Below, piece after piece: positions 8,281-16,961 of a stretch of 34,289 nt of DNA. The position numbers and the translations under genes were made by a program. The notes beneath the pieces are model-generated. The model saw only the letters and a list, made by a program, of their open reading frames with translations. It had not been told where the DNA came from and did no database searches. The stretch's first letter is position 1, and every line of letters starts with the position of its first letter. The stretch is from an uncultured Chlorobiales bacterium (GTDB lineage Bacteria > Bacteroidota > Chlorobiia > Chlorobiales > Thermochlorobacteraceae): assembly GCA_938003965.1 (NCBI GenBank), contig CALKXI010000010.1:1-34289 (forward strand). The letters run 5' to 3'.

Positions 8281-8616
8281 TTACTTGCGTTCAGGCGCAG
8301 ATTGTGGCAAGACTGGCGAGACAGGTGCGCTTTGCACAGGCACATTTTTTTGGATGACGCTTTTACCTGATTCGGTTGCGGTGTTTGAGCCTGTCGTAAA
8401 TTCAGCGATAATACACAACAGCATAAACAGTGTGGCAAGGTAGGTTGTGGCTTTGCTCAAAAAATCTGCGGTGCGGCGCACGCCTAAAACTTGCGCAGCA
8501 CCTGCTGAGCCAAATGCGCCAGCAAGCCCTCCACCTTTACTACTTTGCAATAGCACTACAATTATCAACAATATGGCAACAATGCAGGTTAGCGTAACAA
8601 TAAGAGTATGAAGCAT
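8281..8616 (-). CDS. secG: SecG, preprotein translocase subunit
   Basis: A 111-residue SecG, the small SecYEG partner that aids protein export across the inner membrane. It has two transmembrane helices (about 3-23 and 54-74) joined by the hallmark loop LLQSSKGGGLAGAFGSAG, followed by a polar C-terminal tail. Family proteins are usually 75-120 residues, so the length fits. The start codon at 8616 places the first helix directly at the N-terminus, as expected. The tRNA-Lys gene follows within 12 bases and may be processed from the same transcript. The gene is divergent from the DUF2905 gene. Confidence 0.95.
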   Translation of the reverse strand: MLHTLIVTLTCIVAILLIIVVLLQSSKGGGLAGAFGSAGAAQVLGVRRTADFLSKATTYLATLFMLLCIIAEFTTGSNTATESGKSVIQKNVPVQSAPVSPVLPQSAPERK

Positions 8617-8696
8617 TTGAACCAGTGTTAACTGTTATGAGGCATAAATTTAGCGAAGTCTTCTTAAATTCCAAAGCCAAACTTCTTGAACGAGAC

Positions 8697-8936
8697 ATGA
8701 CGGAAACGCTTGCTAAATCGCTCATTCTGTTCGGTGTGTTGCTGACGCTTGTCGGGGCGGTGCTTTATTTCGCTAGATGTTCCGACCTGAACTTTTTTCA
8801 GTGGTTTGGCAACCTGCCGCTTGATTTCAAAGTCGAGCGCGAAAACTTCAAGTTTTATTTTCCGCTTGGCACTTCAATTGTGCTCTCAATTGTGCTTAGC
8901 CTTCTTTTTTACTTCTTTCGCAAACTTTCCGAATGA
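8697..8936 (+). CDS. DUF2905 small membrane protein
   Basis: A 79-residue protein with two predicted helices (about 7-24 and 56-74). [18 protein letters not shown] at the start, [24 protein letters not shown] in the middle and a C-terminal hydrophobic helix match DUF2905 (GxLPGDIxIERxNFxFYFPLxT). I choose ATG 8697 because the match begins there; 24 further open codons upstream (to 8625) show no similarity. Its stop TGA overlaps the hisB start (ATGA, 8933-8936), so the two are co-translated. Function unknown. Confidence 0.85.
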   Translation: MTETLAKSLILFGVLLTLVGAVLYFARCSDLNFFQWFGNLPLDFKVERENFKFYFPLGTSIVLSIVLSLLFYFFRKLSE

Positions 8937-9523
8937 CGCCAACATTACGCACTGCAACTATCACTCGTCGAACTAACGAGACGGATATTCAAGTCGTGGT
9001 TAATCTTGATGGAGACGGCAGCTACGAGATTGAAACGGGCATTGGCTTTCTTAATCACATGCTCGAGTTGCTGTCCAAACATTCGCAGATTGACATTCGC
9101 CTTTCGTGTAAGGGCGATTTGCATATCGACGACCACCACACGGTTGAAGATGTTGCGATTGCGCTTGGGACTGCGCTTCGCAATGCGCTCGGCGATAAGC
9201 GCGGGATTGCGCGCTATGGCTACGCTTACATTCCGATGGACGAAACGCTTGCACGCGCCGTTGTAGATTTAAGCGGACGCAGTTACCTTGTTTTCAACGC
9301 CAAATTTGCACGCGCCCAAATTAGCGACATGGCAACTGAAATGGTCGAGCATTTTTTTTTCTCGCTTGCCGAACATCTCAAAGCCAACCTTCATCTTGAA
9401 ATTCTTTACGGAAAAAATACGCACCATAAAATTGAGGGATTGTTCAAGGCGTTTGCGGTTGCGCTGCGTCAAGCCATCAGCATCATATCGACCTCAATTG
9501 CTTCGACGAAAGGCGTAATTTAG
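8933..9523 (+). CDS. hisB: Imidazoleglycerol-phosphate dehydratase
   Basis: A 196-residue HisB, which dehydrates imidazole glycerol phosphate to imidazole acetol phosphate in histidine synthesis. The metal-binding motifs are present: GIGFLNHML (37-45), the DDHHTVED block (66-73) and a second His pair in THHKIEG near the C-terminus. The length matches the monofunctional enzyme, not the E. coli HisB fusion with a phosphatase. No other his genes are in the window, so the pathway genes are dispersed. The 3' end overlaps the convergent YdjY-like gene by four bases. The start is fixed by ATGA coupling with DUF2905. Confidence 0.97.
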   Translation: MTPTLRTATITRRTNETDIQVVVNLDGDGSYEIETGIGFLNHMLELLSKHSQIDIRLSCKGDLHIDDHHTVEDVAIALGTALRNALGDKRGIARYGYAYIPMDETLARAVVDLSGRSYLVFNAKFARAQISDMATEMVEHFFFSLAEHLKANLHLEILYGKNTHHKIEGLFKAFAVALRQAISIISTSIASTKGVI

Positions 9524-10107
9524 CGAAGTTCGTCGCACAATTTGAGCGTGATTAGAACGCTCGTGCCATCTTTGGGGAGCACCGATTTTTTCAGGTCGAA
9601 CTGAGACAAGCCATTTTGATAGTCGCGCATGGTGTAGGCAGCATTACTAATTCTGCCGCCCGGGCAACTTTGCAAGCATACAATACAGCCTGATTTCCAC
9701 ACGTTCATCAAGTCACGGTGTCCGCCGAGCCTGAACTCGAAGCCTTTGCCAAATTTGTCGTGAAAAATATCCGCAGCTTGAAGTGGACAGTGATGTTCCC
9801 ACGAGATTAGCACTTCAATCAAAGTGCCTTCGACGTGTTTATCAGGTTCAGGGTTTGTTTTGTCGGCGCGTTTTTCCCAACTCTGAACGCTGAGGTTATT
9901 GCCTGCTTTTGCGCCGAGAGCCTCGAGTGTGTCGAGAATGTCTAAATCGCTTACATCACTTTTTACAAGTGCGTTGTGCGCGGCTCTGCCGTGTTTGTAG
10001 ACGATAAAGTGATGGTTTTTGGTCCAACTTGTGAAAGCGTTGAACCGGCTGGGAAACATTTTTCCTGAAAAGAGCACCGTTTTTTGAGCATTGTTAATTT
10101 GCAGCAT
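9520..10107 (-). CDS. YdjY-like protein with C-terminal Cys motif
   Basis: A 195-residue protein without signal peptide or membrane helix. Residues about 30-165 fit a YdjY-type domain: [33 protein letters not shown], then [16 protein letters not shown], and a later [24 protein letters not shown] segment. The C-x2-C-x3-C pattern in that segment could bind an Fe-S cluster or metal. YdjY domains are often found in exported proteins of unknown function, sometimes with ferredoxin-like partners. The gene begins 16 bases after the histidine kinase stop, so the two are likely cotranscribed. Confidence 0.55.
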   Translation of the reverse strand: MLQINNAQKTVLFSGKMFPSRFNAFTSWTKNHHFIVYKHGRAAHNALVKSDVSDLDILDTLEALGAKAGNNLSVQSWEKRADKTNPEPDKHVEGTLIEVLISWEHHCPLQAADIFHDKFGKGFEFRLGGHRDLMNVWKSGCIVCLQSCPGGRISNAAYTMRDYQNGLSQFDLKKSVLPKDGTSVLITLKLCDELR

Positions 10108-10123
10108 GGCTTTATTGAACAGT

Positions 10124-13100
10124 TTACGACAAGGTCGTGCGGATGGGCAGCGTGAAGGTTAGCGTTGCGCCTTCGCCATGCACGCTTTCTGCCCAAATGT
10201 TTCCGTCGTGCAGCTCAACAATTTGCTTGGCGATAGAAAGTCCCAAACCTGTTCCCCGACTGCCGTGTTTAGACTGTGCTTGCCGATAGGCGTCGAAAAT
10301 GCTTTCAAGTTCGCTTGAAGGAATGCCTTCTCCAAAATCTTTCACAGCGCATTGTACGAAGGGTTTTCCGCTTTGATAGATTTTTTTTGTTGATATGACA
10401 ATATGAGATTTGCGCTTTGCAAATTTAATCGCATTGCTTATCAAGTTTGAAATGACGCGCGCAATTCTTGTGAAGTCGAAATAAAATTTTTCAATCGGCT
10501 CAAAATTTTTGACGACTTGCAGTTCTTTCTCGCTCATTCCGAGTTGATTTTGCTCAATCACCAATTCTATGCAGAGCGTCAAATCGTTCAGATGCATGTC
10601 CAACTCGACGGCTCTCGATTCGTATTTAGAGAACTCTAAAATTTCTTGAATGAGGTTCGTGATGTTAATTGAAGAGCGATAAATCTGCGTCATGATGTCT
10701 TGAAAACGTTGGGGGTCCATTTGCGATGGCACAGCATCTTTCATCATTTCGCTGTAGCCATAAATAGCAGCAAGTGGCACTTTCATGTCGTGGACGACCA
10801 TGGCGTAAAAATTCTTTTTGATGTTCTCCAACTGTTGTCTCTTTTTCTCGATTTCATAGCGCGGTCGTAGGTCGACCAGCACAGCAAATGCACCTTCGAG
10901 TTCGAGTTCTCCTGCTTTTCCGACAATCAGTTGTGGCACAAACGAGACTTGAAATGGAACTTCTTCACCACTGCTTGCCACAATCGTGAGTTCAGTATCG
11001 GATTGTATTTTCCGCTTGTAGACTTGCTCATAAGCCTGTTTAATCCTTTCGATCTCCTTGATAGCCACAAAGTGCTCGAGCCCTTTACCTTTCATCGCTT
11101 CTATTGCGTAGCCCAACACGCTTTTCAGAGCCGTGTTGACAAACTGAATTTTGCCTTCAGCGTCAAAAATGATACAGCCATAGGTAACATTTTCGACGAG
11201 GTTGCGATAGCGCGCTTCAGAGCGGCGCAAGTTTTCATTGGCAATGTCTTTATCTCGTGCGTTTAGGTAACTACGCACTGACAACTCAAGTTGCTTGACG
11301 AGTACCGACACCAGTTTCATTCGCTCGCTGAACGAAAGCCTGCCCATCTCTAAATTCGACAACAGCACTTGACCGATTGCAATGAGTCCTACTCGCTGTT
11401 GATATTCGTCAAAAAGCGGGATGATAATTGCCACTTGCTCGTCGCCTGAAATGTATTTTTTCAGCGCGCTCTTTCCGAAATTTTCTTGAAGCGCTTTCCC
11501 TGCCTGCTTGGCACGATACACTTTTTTGACATCGCTAGCTTGATAAACATAGAACCATTCTACTTTGAAATTATCCTCAAAGACGGCCTCGAGTAGGTTG
11601 GTTGGCACGGGCCTGCCTTTTTGAAAACGTTGCACAAACTTTTTTCCTTTGTTCGAGTCCAACCATTGAGAATGAACTTGATACGACGAAACGGAGATTG
11701 TTTTGCCGTCTTCATAGAAAACGACGCTCGCAAATTGGAAGCCAAATTTTTCAGTCAAGGCTTCTGCGACGGCGTTTGCTCTTTTTTCAAGACCGACCGA
11801 TGTTTCAAACTGTATTGCGCTCTCGAAGAGTGCTTCATTCAAATCCTTCATCAGTTGGATTTGTTGCGTTCTTGCCTCGTTGCGCTCTTTGAGCGTTTCA
11901 ATTGCTAATTCATAACCCAGTTCGCGTGCGAAAAATGAAGCCATAGCGCAAGTCTGGCTATACCGTGTTATCAGACTTGCCGCTTCGCTTGTAGGCACAA
12001 ATGGTTCGTGCACAACATATCCAAATATCTCACCTCGATAGCGAATCGGGGTAAGCAGAAAGGTCTCCGTAGCATTTGCAAACTTTTGCAAATTTTCTTT
12101 GAGTATATCAGGCGATAAAAATTCTCTCGGAATGCTTCCGCCCGTTAGAATCCCTTCCATCACGCGCTCGACTTGACTGCGAGTAAAACATAAATTGCCG
12201 CTAAGCTCGAAGCCTATGCACGAAAGAATCATTTCAAGGGCAAAGCGATTGGGTAAGCATGTGATGACTTTTGCTTTTGAGAAATCTTGTTTAGGAATTT
12301 CTGAAACCGATTGCCCATAGCACTCAAAACCGAGCACATAATCGCCTTGCTTGTTGAAGAAAAAAGCCTTGACTTGCTTGCTGTCAGTTTTCTGGCAGAT
12401 GGCTTTTAGGGTTGTCTGAATTTTCTCTTGCCGCGTTGCATAGCCGCTGAGCGATTTTGAGAAGTTCAAACTCTCTTGCAGTTTCACGGTTGCTGCTTGC
12501 TCTGCAAATTCTCGCCACTTTTTGAGTCCCGCAAGCGACACTGTTCTGGGCACCGTGGGTTGAAGGTCGTTCTCGACTGCTCTTATCAACGCCTCGACTG
12601 TCGTCACATACCCTTCAACCATCATCGGAATTGTATCGCTACAATACGCAATAAATCCAAATACTTCTCCCTCGTGGTTCAGAAAGGGCGTAAAGAATGT
12701 CACGCTCAATTCGCTTTCTCTGTGTCCTAACAACTTAAACACATTACACAGCGTGGGGAAAGCAAGCGGCGATTCTTCGTCCTCAATAACAACATCGAGC
12801 ATGACAAAAGAGTCGGCGATTTTCTCGCCGAATTGCTTCATCTTTTCCCAATACTTGTTCGGGAGTCTGCCAGCAGAAATCAGCAACGATGCAGATTTAG
12901 CATCTTCTACGCGTGACTCTAATGCACTGGCTGCGCTTACTTCGCTTATGTCTTCACCGCTCAAGACAATCGCGACGGCTGCGTCAAAGAATTTAGGCTT
13001 TGCGACGCTCTGACAGAGCAGTTCTAATTTTTTTCGCGCATTTTTTTCGGCTTTAATTGCGCGAATGCTCACAGTCAGCTGCGATGCAAATTCGTTGAGG

Positions 13101-13840
13101 TTTCGCGCAACCTCTGCATCTTGAATTGCTTTGCGCTTTGTTTCATCGCTCTCGAGAAGCGTTGCGATTTGTTTTGTAACAAACCCGAGCGTTTGACAGA
13201 GCCACTGCGTTTGTACTTCATTATCGCATACTTTTTCCGTGCCGCCTCCCAAATAAAGCACCAGATTCACCTTTGCGTGTTGCGATTGCGAGACGATGTA
13301 AGCACCGAAATCATCTTTAAGCGTTAGCATTTCAAACAAGTGATACGCCACCATTCTTGCCGAAACCTTCTCACTACTTTCTCTTTGTTTAATCTCAATC
13401 GGCTCATGAACTTCAATCCCTTGTGTTCTGACTTGCTCAAACAGCCAGTGATTGTCAACTAAAACGACATCTTGTAAGGCTTGCTGTTTGAGCGTTTTCA
13501 CATGCGTGTAAAACTTCTTCTTTTCGTCGGCAAGAGCCGCTAAGTGCTGTTCAAACGCCAAGTAGTCTTTTTCACTTTGAGAGACAATCGACGAGGCAAT
13601 CAGTTGATAGTCTTGATCGAGAACAAGACAGAACATTGTTCGCCTAAAGAGCATGCGTGCCAGCTCGTTGCAAAACAGGTTGGCTTTTCCCGAAAGCGTT
13701 TCCGTGTTTTGAAGATGAAGTGCAAGCGAGAGAATTCGAATAATCAATCCTTCAAATGTCTCGTCGGATTGCGTGGGAATTGGGCCAGCAGGCTTATATT
13801 TTCTTGCCTCTAAATTAGAACGTGCGGGTAAATTCGACAT
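10124..13840 (-). CDS. Large GAF/PAS sensor histidine kinase
   Basis: A 1238-residue cytosolic histidine kinase with no transmembrane helix. Three weak GAF-like sensor regions (about 245-430, 440-650 and 665-860) precede a PAS domain (about 875-980), a HisKA domain with the phospho-accepting His1017 in MVVHDMKVPLAAI, and a HATPase domain (about 1110-1236). The N box is RVISNLISNAIKFA, G1 is VKDFGEGIP and G2 is GSRGTGLGLSIAKQIV. All catalytic motifs look intact. There is no receiver domain and no response regulator gene nearby, so its partner is elsewhere. The gene follows nuoL (88-bp gap) and precedes the YdjY-like gene. The signal is unknown. Confidence 0.93.
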   Translation of the reverse strand: MSNLPARSNLEARKYKPAGPIPTQSDETFEGLIIRILSLALHLQNTETLSGKANLFCNELARMLFRRTMFCLVLDQDYQLIASSIVSQSEKDYLAFEQHLAALADEKKKFYTHVKTLKQQALQDVVLVDNHWLFEQVRTQGIEVHEPIEIKQRESSEKVSARMVAYHLFEMLTLKDDFGAYIVSQSQHAKVNLVLYLGGGTEKVCDNEVQTQWLCQTLGFVTKQIATLLESDETKRKAIQDAEVARNLNEFASQLTVSIRAIKAEKNARKKLELLCQSVAKPKFFDAAVAIVLSGEDISEVSAASALESRVEDAKSASLLISAGRLPNKYWEKMKQFGEKIADSFVMLDVVIEDEESPLAFPTLCNVFKLLGHRESELSVTFFTPFLNHEGEVFGFIAYCSDTIPMMVEGYVTTVEALIRAVENDLQPTVPRTVSLAGLKKWREFAEQAATVKLQESLNFSKSLSGYATRQEKIQTTLKAICQKTDSKQVKAFFFNKQGDYVLGFECYGQSVSEIPKQDFSKAKVITCLPNRFALEMILSCIGFELSGNLCFTRSQVERVMEGILTGGSIPREFLSPDILKENLQKFANATETFLLTPIRYRGEIFGYVVHEPFVPTSEAASLITRYSQTCAMASFFARELGYELAIETLKERNEARTQQIQLMKDLNEALFESAIQFETSVGLEKRANAVAEALTEKFGFQFASVVFYEDGKTISVSSYQVHSQWLDSNKGKKFVQRFQKGRPVPTNLLEAVFEDNFKVEWFYVYQASDVKKVYRAKQAGKALQENFGKSALKKYISGDEQVAIIIPLFDEYQQRVGLIAIGQVLLSNLEMGRLSFSERMKLVSVLVKQLELSVRSYLNARDKDIANENLRRSEARYRNLVENVTYGCIIFDAEGKIQFVNTALKSVLGYAIEAMKGKGLEHFVAIKEIERIKQAYEQVYKRKIQSDTELTIVASSGEEVPFQVSFVPQLIVGKAGELELEGAFAVLVDLRPRYEIEKKRQQLENIKKNFYAMVVHDMKVPLAAIYGYSEMMKDAVPSQMDPQRFQDIMTQIYRSSINITNLIQEILEFSKYESRAVELDMHLNDLTLCIELVIEQNQLGMSEKELQVVKNFEPIEKFYFDFTRIARVISNLISNAIKFAKRKSHIVISTKKIYQSGKPFVQCAVKDFGEGIPSSELESIFDAYRQAQSKHGSRGTGLGLSIAKQIVELHDGNIWAESVHGEGATLTFTLPIRTTLS

Positions 13841-13928
13841 CGGTTCAAGCGTCTTGGCATTTTTTCTTCATTGTAACCCCCGTTTTGGTTCGTGGTTTGG
13901 GCAACCGCAAGCGAACACCAGACGGAAA

Positions 13929-15830
13929 TCAACTTAACGAAATATAACCGACAAGCAGAATTAAGCCAATCGTAATGACAAGTGCATAGTTTTGCGCTAC
14001 GCCCGTTTGCCAACGCTTGAGCGCACTGCCAAGCCCGACGATAGAACTTCCAACACCATTGACGAGACCGTCAAGCACACGGTTATCAATCGGCGCCAGC
14101 CAGCGCGTTGCAATGTATTGAAAAGACTTTGTGATTAGGGCATCATAGAGTTCATCAATGTAGTATTTGTGATAGAGCATCTTTGCAACGCCTTTAGGTT
14201 CGCCTTCCACTTTCGTTTTGCTGTAGATGTTGAAGGCGACCGCAAGCCCCAAAATTGCCACAACGCTTGAGACGCCAAGCAAAATCCACTCGGTTGAATG
14301 TTCAAGATGATGGGCTTGCACGCTTGCCACGCTACTCGATAAAAACGATTGAATCCAATTTTGTTCTTGAATCACGGCGGGCAATCCTATCGCGCCACCA
14401 ATCAGCGAGAGCACACCGAGAATCCAAAGTGGCGCGGTCATCAGCGCGGGCGATTCGTGCGGGTGCTTGTCTGTGTTGTATCGCGCTTCACCTAAAAAGG
14501 TTAGTGTGTAAAGGCGCATCGTATAAAATGCCGTGATGAACGCCGTTACAAGCCCGACACCCCAGAGCAGATAATTTCCGCTCTCGAATGTTTTGGCGAG
14601 CACATCGTCTTTGCTGAAAAAGCCTGCCGTCAAAGGAAATCCCGCCAAGGCAAGCGAGGCAACAAGGAAAGTTGCATTTGTTTGTGGCATCACTTTGGCA
14701 AGCCCGCCCATCTTGCGAATGTCTTGTTCTTCGTGCAAGGCGTGAATGACCGAGCCGCTTCCGAGAAAGAGACAGGCTTTGAAGAAGGCGTGCGTCGTTA
14801 CATGAAAAATCGCCGAGCCAAACGCCCCGACGCCAAGCGCAAGAAACATATAGCCGAGTTGCGAGACGGTCGAGTAGGCTAAGACTTTTTTAATATCGTT
14901 CTGTGCAAGTCCAATCGTGGCGGCAATGAACGCGGTTGTAATTCCAACAACGGCAATCAAGTTCATCGTATCGGGCGACATCACGAAGAGCGGCGAGAGG
15001 CGTGCCGTCAAGTAAATGCCACTTGTTACCATGGTTGCCGCGTGAATGAGTGCCGAAACAGGCGTCGGTCCTGCCATTGCATCAGGAAGCCAAGTGTAGA
15101 GCGGAATCTGCGCCGATTTACCTGTGCAACCAATGAAAATCAATAAGGTAATCCAAAAGATGTGAGTTGAATCGAAGGCTTCTTTTTGAGAGAGAATCGC
15201 ATTGTAATCGAGCGCGGAAATTTTTTGGAAGATAAGAAACATCGCGACAAGCATGGCAAAATCACCGATGCGGTTCATGATAAAGGCTTTGTTTGCCGCG
15301 TCGGTTGTGGTCTCGATTCCGACGCCGTCGAACTTGCGGTCATACCAAAATCCAATCAAGAGGTAAGAGCAAAGCCCAACGCCTTCCCAACCGAGAAACA
15401 TCAAAACCATGTTATCGGCAAGAATCAGGTTGAGCATCGCAAAGATGAAGAGGTTGAGATAGGCGAAAAATCGCGCGAAGCCTTCATCGCCGTGCATGTA
15501 GCCAATCGAGTAGAGGTGAATCAAACTGCCGACGCCCGTAACAATCATCGCCATCAAGAGCGAGAGCGAATCAAGTTGATAGGAAATTTTGATGGACATC
15601 GCGCCCGCCGCAAACCATTCGTAAAGCGTTGCCGTTTGCGCTTCGCCACTAAACGAAGCAAAGAGCGTCGCGAAAATTCCGAAGGGAATCGCAATCATCA
15701 GGGTTGAAAGAAACCCGACAATTTTTTCTTTTCCCGATTCGTGATGACCGATGAACTTCGTCAGGCTGAACAGCGAAGAAAGAAGAAATCCTACCAGCGG
15801 GAGGAAAACAGAGATGAAAATTACATTCAT
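13929..15830 (-). CDS. nuoL: NADH-quinone oxidoreductase subunit L
   Basis: A 633-residue proton-pumping subunit of respiratory complex I with roughly 16 predicted helices. FLGWEGVGLCSYLLIGFW holds the essential antiporter-like Glu, and GCTGKSAQIPLYTWLPDAMAGPTPVSALIHAATMV contains the conserved Lys and His-bearing helix. The C-terminal lateral helix region fits the NuoL length. nuoK lies 12 bases upstream, but nuoM and nuoN do not follow; a histidine kinase gene does. The rest of complex I must be encoded elsewhere if the complex is functional. Confidence 0.97.
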   Translation of the reverse strand: MNVIFISVFLPLVGFLLSSLFSLTKFIGHHESGKEKIVGFLSTLMIAIPFGIFATLFASFSGEAQTATLYEWFAAGAMSIKISYQLDSLSLLMAMIVTGVGSLIHLYSIGYMHGDEGFARFFAYLNLFIFAMLNLILADNMVLMFLGWEGVGLCSYLLIGFWYDRKFDGVGIETTTDAANKAFIMNRIGDFAMLVAMFLIFQKISALDYNAILSQKEAFDSTHIFWITLLIFIGCTGKSAQIPLYTWLPDAMAGPTPVSALIHAATMVTSGIYLTARLSPLFVMSPDTMNLIAVVGITTAFIAATIGLAQNDIKKVLAYSTVSQLGYMFLALGVGAFGSAIFHVTTHAFFKACLFLGSGSVIHALHEEQDIRKMGGLAKVMPQTNATFLVASLALAGFPLTAGFFSKDDVLAKTFESGNYLLWGVGLVTAFITAFYTMRLYTLTFLGEARYNTDKHPHESPALMTAPLWILGVLSLIGGAIGLPAVIQEQNWIQSFLSSSVASVQAHHLEHSTEWILLGVSSVVAILGLAVAFNIYSKTKVEGEPKGVAKMLYHKYYIDELYDALITKSFQYIATRWLAPIDNRVLDGLVNGVGSSIVGLGSALKRWQTGVAQNYALVITIGLILLVGYISLS

Positions 15831-15842
15831 TTTACGACACAG

Positions 15843-16148
15843 TTAACCTTTAAGCAAGTTAATTTCGTCAATGTTGACGGTTTGACGGTTGCGAAAGAGC
15901 GAAATGACAATCGCAAGACCAACAGCGGCTTCGGCGGCGGCAACCGTCATAACGAAAAAGACCATCATTTGCCCTTGAATGTCGGAAAGAAAATGAGAAA
16001 ACGCGACGAAGGAAAGGTTGACGGCGTTGAGCATGAGTTCAATGCACATGAAAATCACAATCGCGTTGCGGCGCACCAATACGCCAATTACGCCAACCGT
16101 GAACATAAACGCCGAAAGCCAGAGGTAGTGGTTAAGTTCGATATGCAT
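15843..16148 (-). CDS. nuoK: NADH-quinone oxidoreductase subunit K
   Basis: A 101-residue membrane subunit of complex I with three helices. Glu in [15 protein letters not shown] and Glu in [18 protein letters not shown] are the conserved proton-channel acidic residues. I choose ATG 16148 ([10 protein letters not shown]) because it gives the family's normal length of about 100. The frame stays open for 50 more codons, but those contain the promoter-like element at 16174-16181. nuoL follows after 12 bases. Confidence 0.96.
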   Translation of the reverse strand: MHIELNHYLWLSAFMFTVGVIGVLVRRNAIVIFMCIELMLNAVNLSFVAFSHFLSDIQGQMMVFFVMTVAAAEAAVGLAIVISLFRNRQTVNIDEINLLKG

Positions 16149-16173
16149 ACTGCTTGTTTTTTTTGAAGATTCG

Positions 16174-16208
16174 CAAAGATAGCAAATTTGACCGTGCGGT
16201 TTCTCAAA
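16174..16208 (-). promoter_or_regulatory. Putative nuoKL promoter (TAnnTTTG type)
   Basis: On the minus strand TATCTTTG (16181-16174) matches the Bacteroidota -7 element. A TTTG (16208-16205) lies 23 bases upstream, at the long end of the accepted spacing. Transcription would start near 16168, about 20 bases before the nuoK ATG. Confidence 0.4.
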
Positions 16209-16316
16209 AAATGTTTCTCGGAAAATTTTGTATCTACTTGTATCTAATGCGGTGTTATTAACGAAAAATAAGCGACCGCATTTAACCTTGTTAATCACAA
16301 ACCAATTCGCAAAGTT

Positions 16317-16691
16317 ATGAACCGTGTTTTTCTTTCAGTTCTCTTGCCCTTGCTACTTCTTTTAGGCTGTTCCCTGAGCGCATTTGCGCAATCTGCTGAA
16401 GAGCGCGACCGTGCCCGCGCCGAACAAATGCTCGCTCAAATAGAAGGCAAAGTCGCCCTCGATGCGAATCAGAAAGAGCAGATTCGAGAAATTCTCGTTA
16501 AACATCAATCAGAGTTTCGCATAGAGCGCGAGGAAGCAAAGGGCGATAAACTGTTGCTCTTCCGCCTTGCCAACGAGCGCATGAAAAAAATCGACGACGA
16601 AATTTCTGCCACGTTGCGTCCTGACCAAAAAAGCGGATACGAAGCGGCGAAAGAAGATTTGCGTCAAACAATGCGCGAGCGCAAGCCCTGA
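16317..16691 (+). CDS. Spy/CpxP-like exported helical protein
   Basis: A 124-residue exported protein. The N-terminus [25 protein letters not shown] is a signal peptide that offers a lipobox-like LLGC (Cys18) or cleavage after AFAQ. The mature part is almost wholly charged alpha-helix: [31 protein letters not shown], then [31 protein letters not shown]. The DANQ...IREIL and [10 protein letters not shown] segments echo the LTxxQ repeats of periplasmic Spy/CpxP chaperones. A role in envelope stress or protein holding is inference. It is divergent from nuoK. A strong hairpin lies 137 bases after the stop. Confidence 0.55.
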   Translation: MNRVFLSVLLPLLLLLGCSLSAFAQSAEERDRARAEQMLAQIEGKVALDANQKEQIREILVKHQSEFRIEREEAKGDKLLLFRLANERMKKIDDEISATLRPDQKSGYEAAKEDLRQTMRERKP

Positions 16692-16784
16692 AAATGTTAA
16701 AAATTTAGATGCTTCTCCGTCGCACTTTTAATAAATCGTCAAATTTTGAACGTAACCTTACAAAATTGAAGTTTAGTCTTTACC

Positions 16785-16814
16785 TTTGACACACTTCTCA
16801 TTGTCATAGGTTTG
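16785..16814 (+). promoter_or_regulatory. Putative promoter of module A
   Basis: TTTG (16785-16788) and TAGGTTTG (16807-16814) are separated by 18 bases, a full match to the Bacteroidota TTTG-N(17-23)-TAnnTTTG consensus. The terminator hairpin starts only 13 bases later, so the product would be a transcript of about 55 nt. The sequence resembles the promoter of module B at 18585. Confidence 0.45.
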
Positions 16815-16827
16815 TTCTTTTGTCTTC

Positions 16828-16872
16828 AGCCTTAAAACTTGTGTGTCGGCTTTCAAGTTTTAAGGCTTTTTT
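16828..16872 (+). terminator. Strong intrinsic terminator upstream of dacB
   Basis: AGCCTTAAAACTTG (16828-16841) and CAAGTTTTAAGGCT (16854-16867) form a perfect 14-bp stem with a 12-base loop, followed by a T run to 16872. It can end transcription from the Spy-like gene and from the promoter just in front of it. Confidence 0.85.
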
Positions 16873-16914
16873 ATTTTCAAGATTTTTTCAGGCTTAACCT
16901 CAAGGCTAATTTCT

Positions 16915-16922
16915 TATCTTTG
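16915..16922 (+). promoter_or_regulatory. Putative dacB -7 element
   Basis: TATCTTTG matches the TAnnTTTG element and is identical to the one proposed for nuoK. No clean TTTG lies at the -33 position. A start near 16928 would give a 34-base leader before dacB. Confidence 0.4.
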
Positions 16923-16961
16923 TTCTGCCTCTGACCTCAACCGTTCAAACATTATCTTCAA

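Noticed and set aside
15186-15707. A 173-codon + strand frame opposite nuoL
   Set aside because: Its Arg/Asn/Glu-rich translation is the mirror of hydrophobic nuoL codons and has no family features.
16229-16247. TTGTATCTA repeated twice with a 10-bp period before the Spy-like gene
   Set aside because: Only two copies and no further unit; could be chance, so not listed as a feature.
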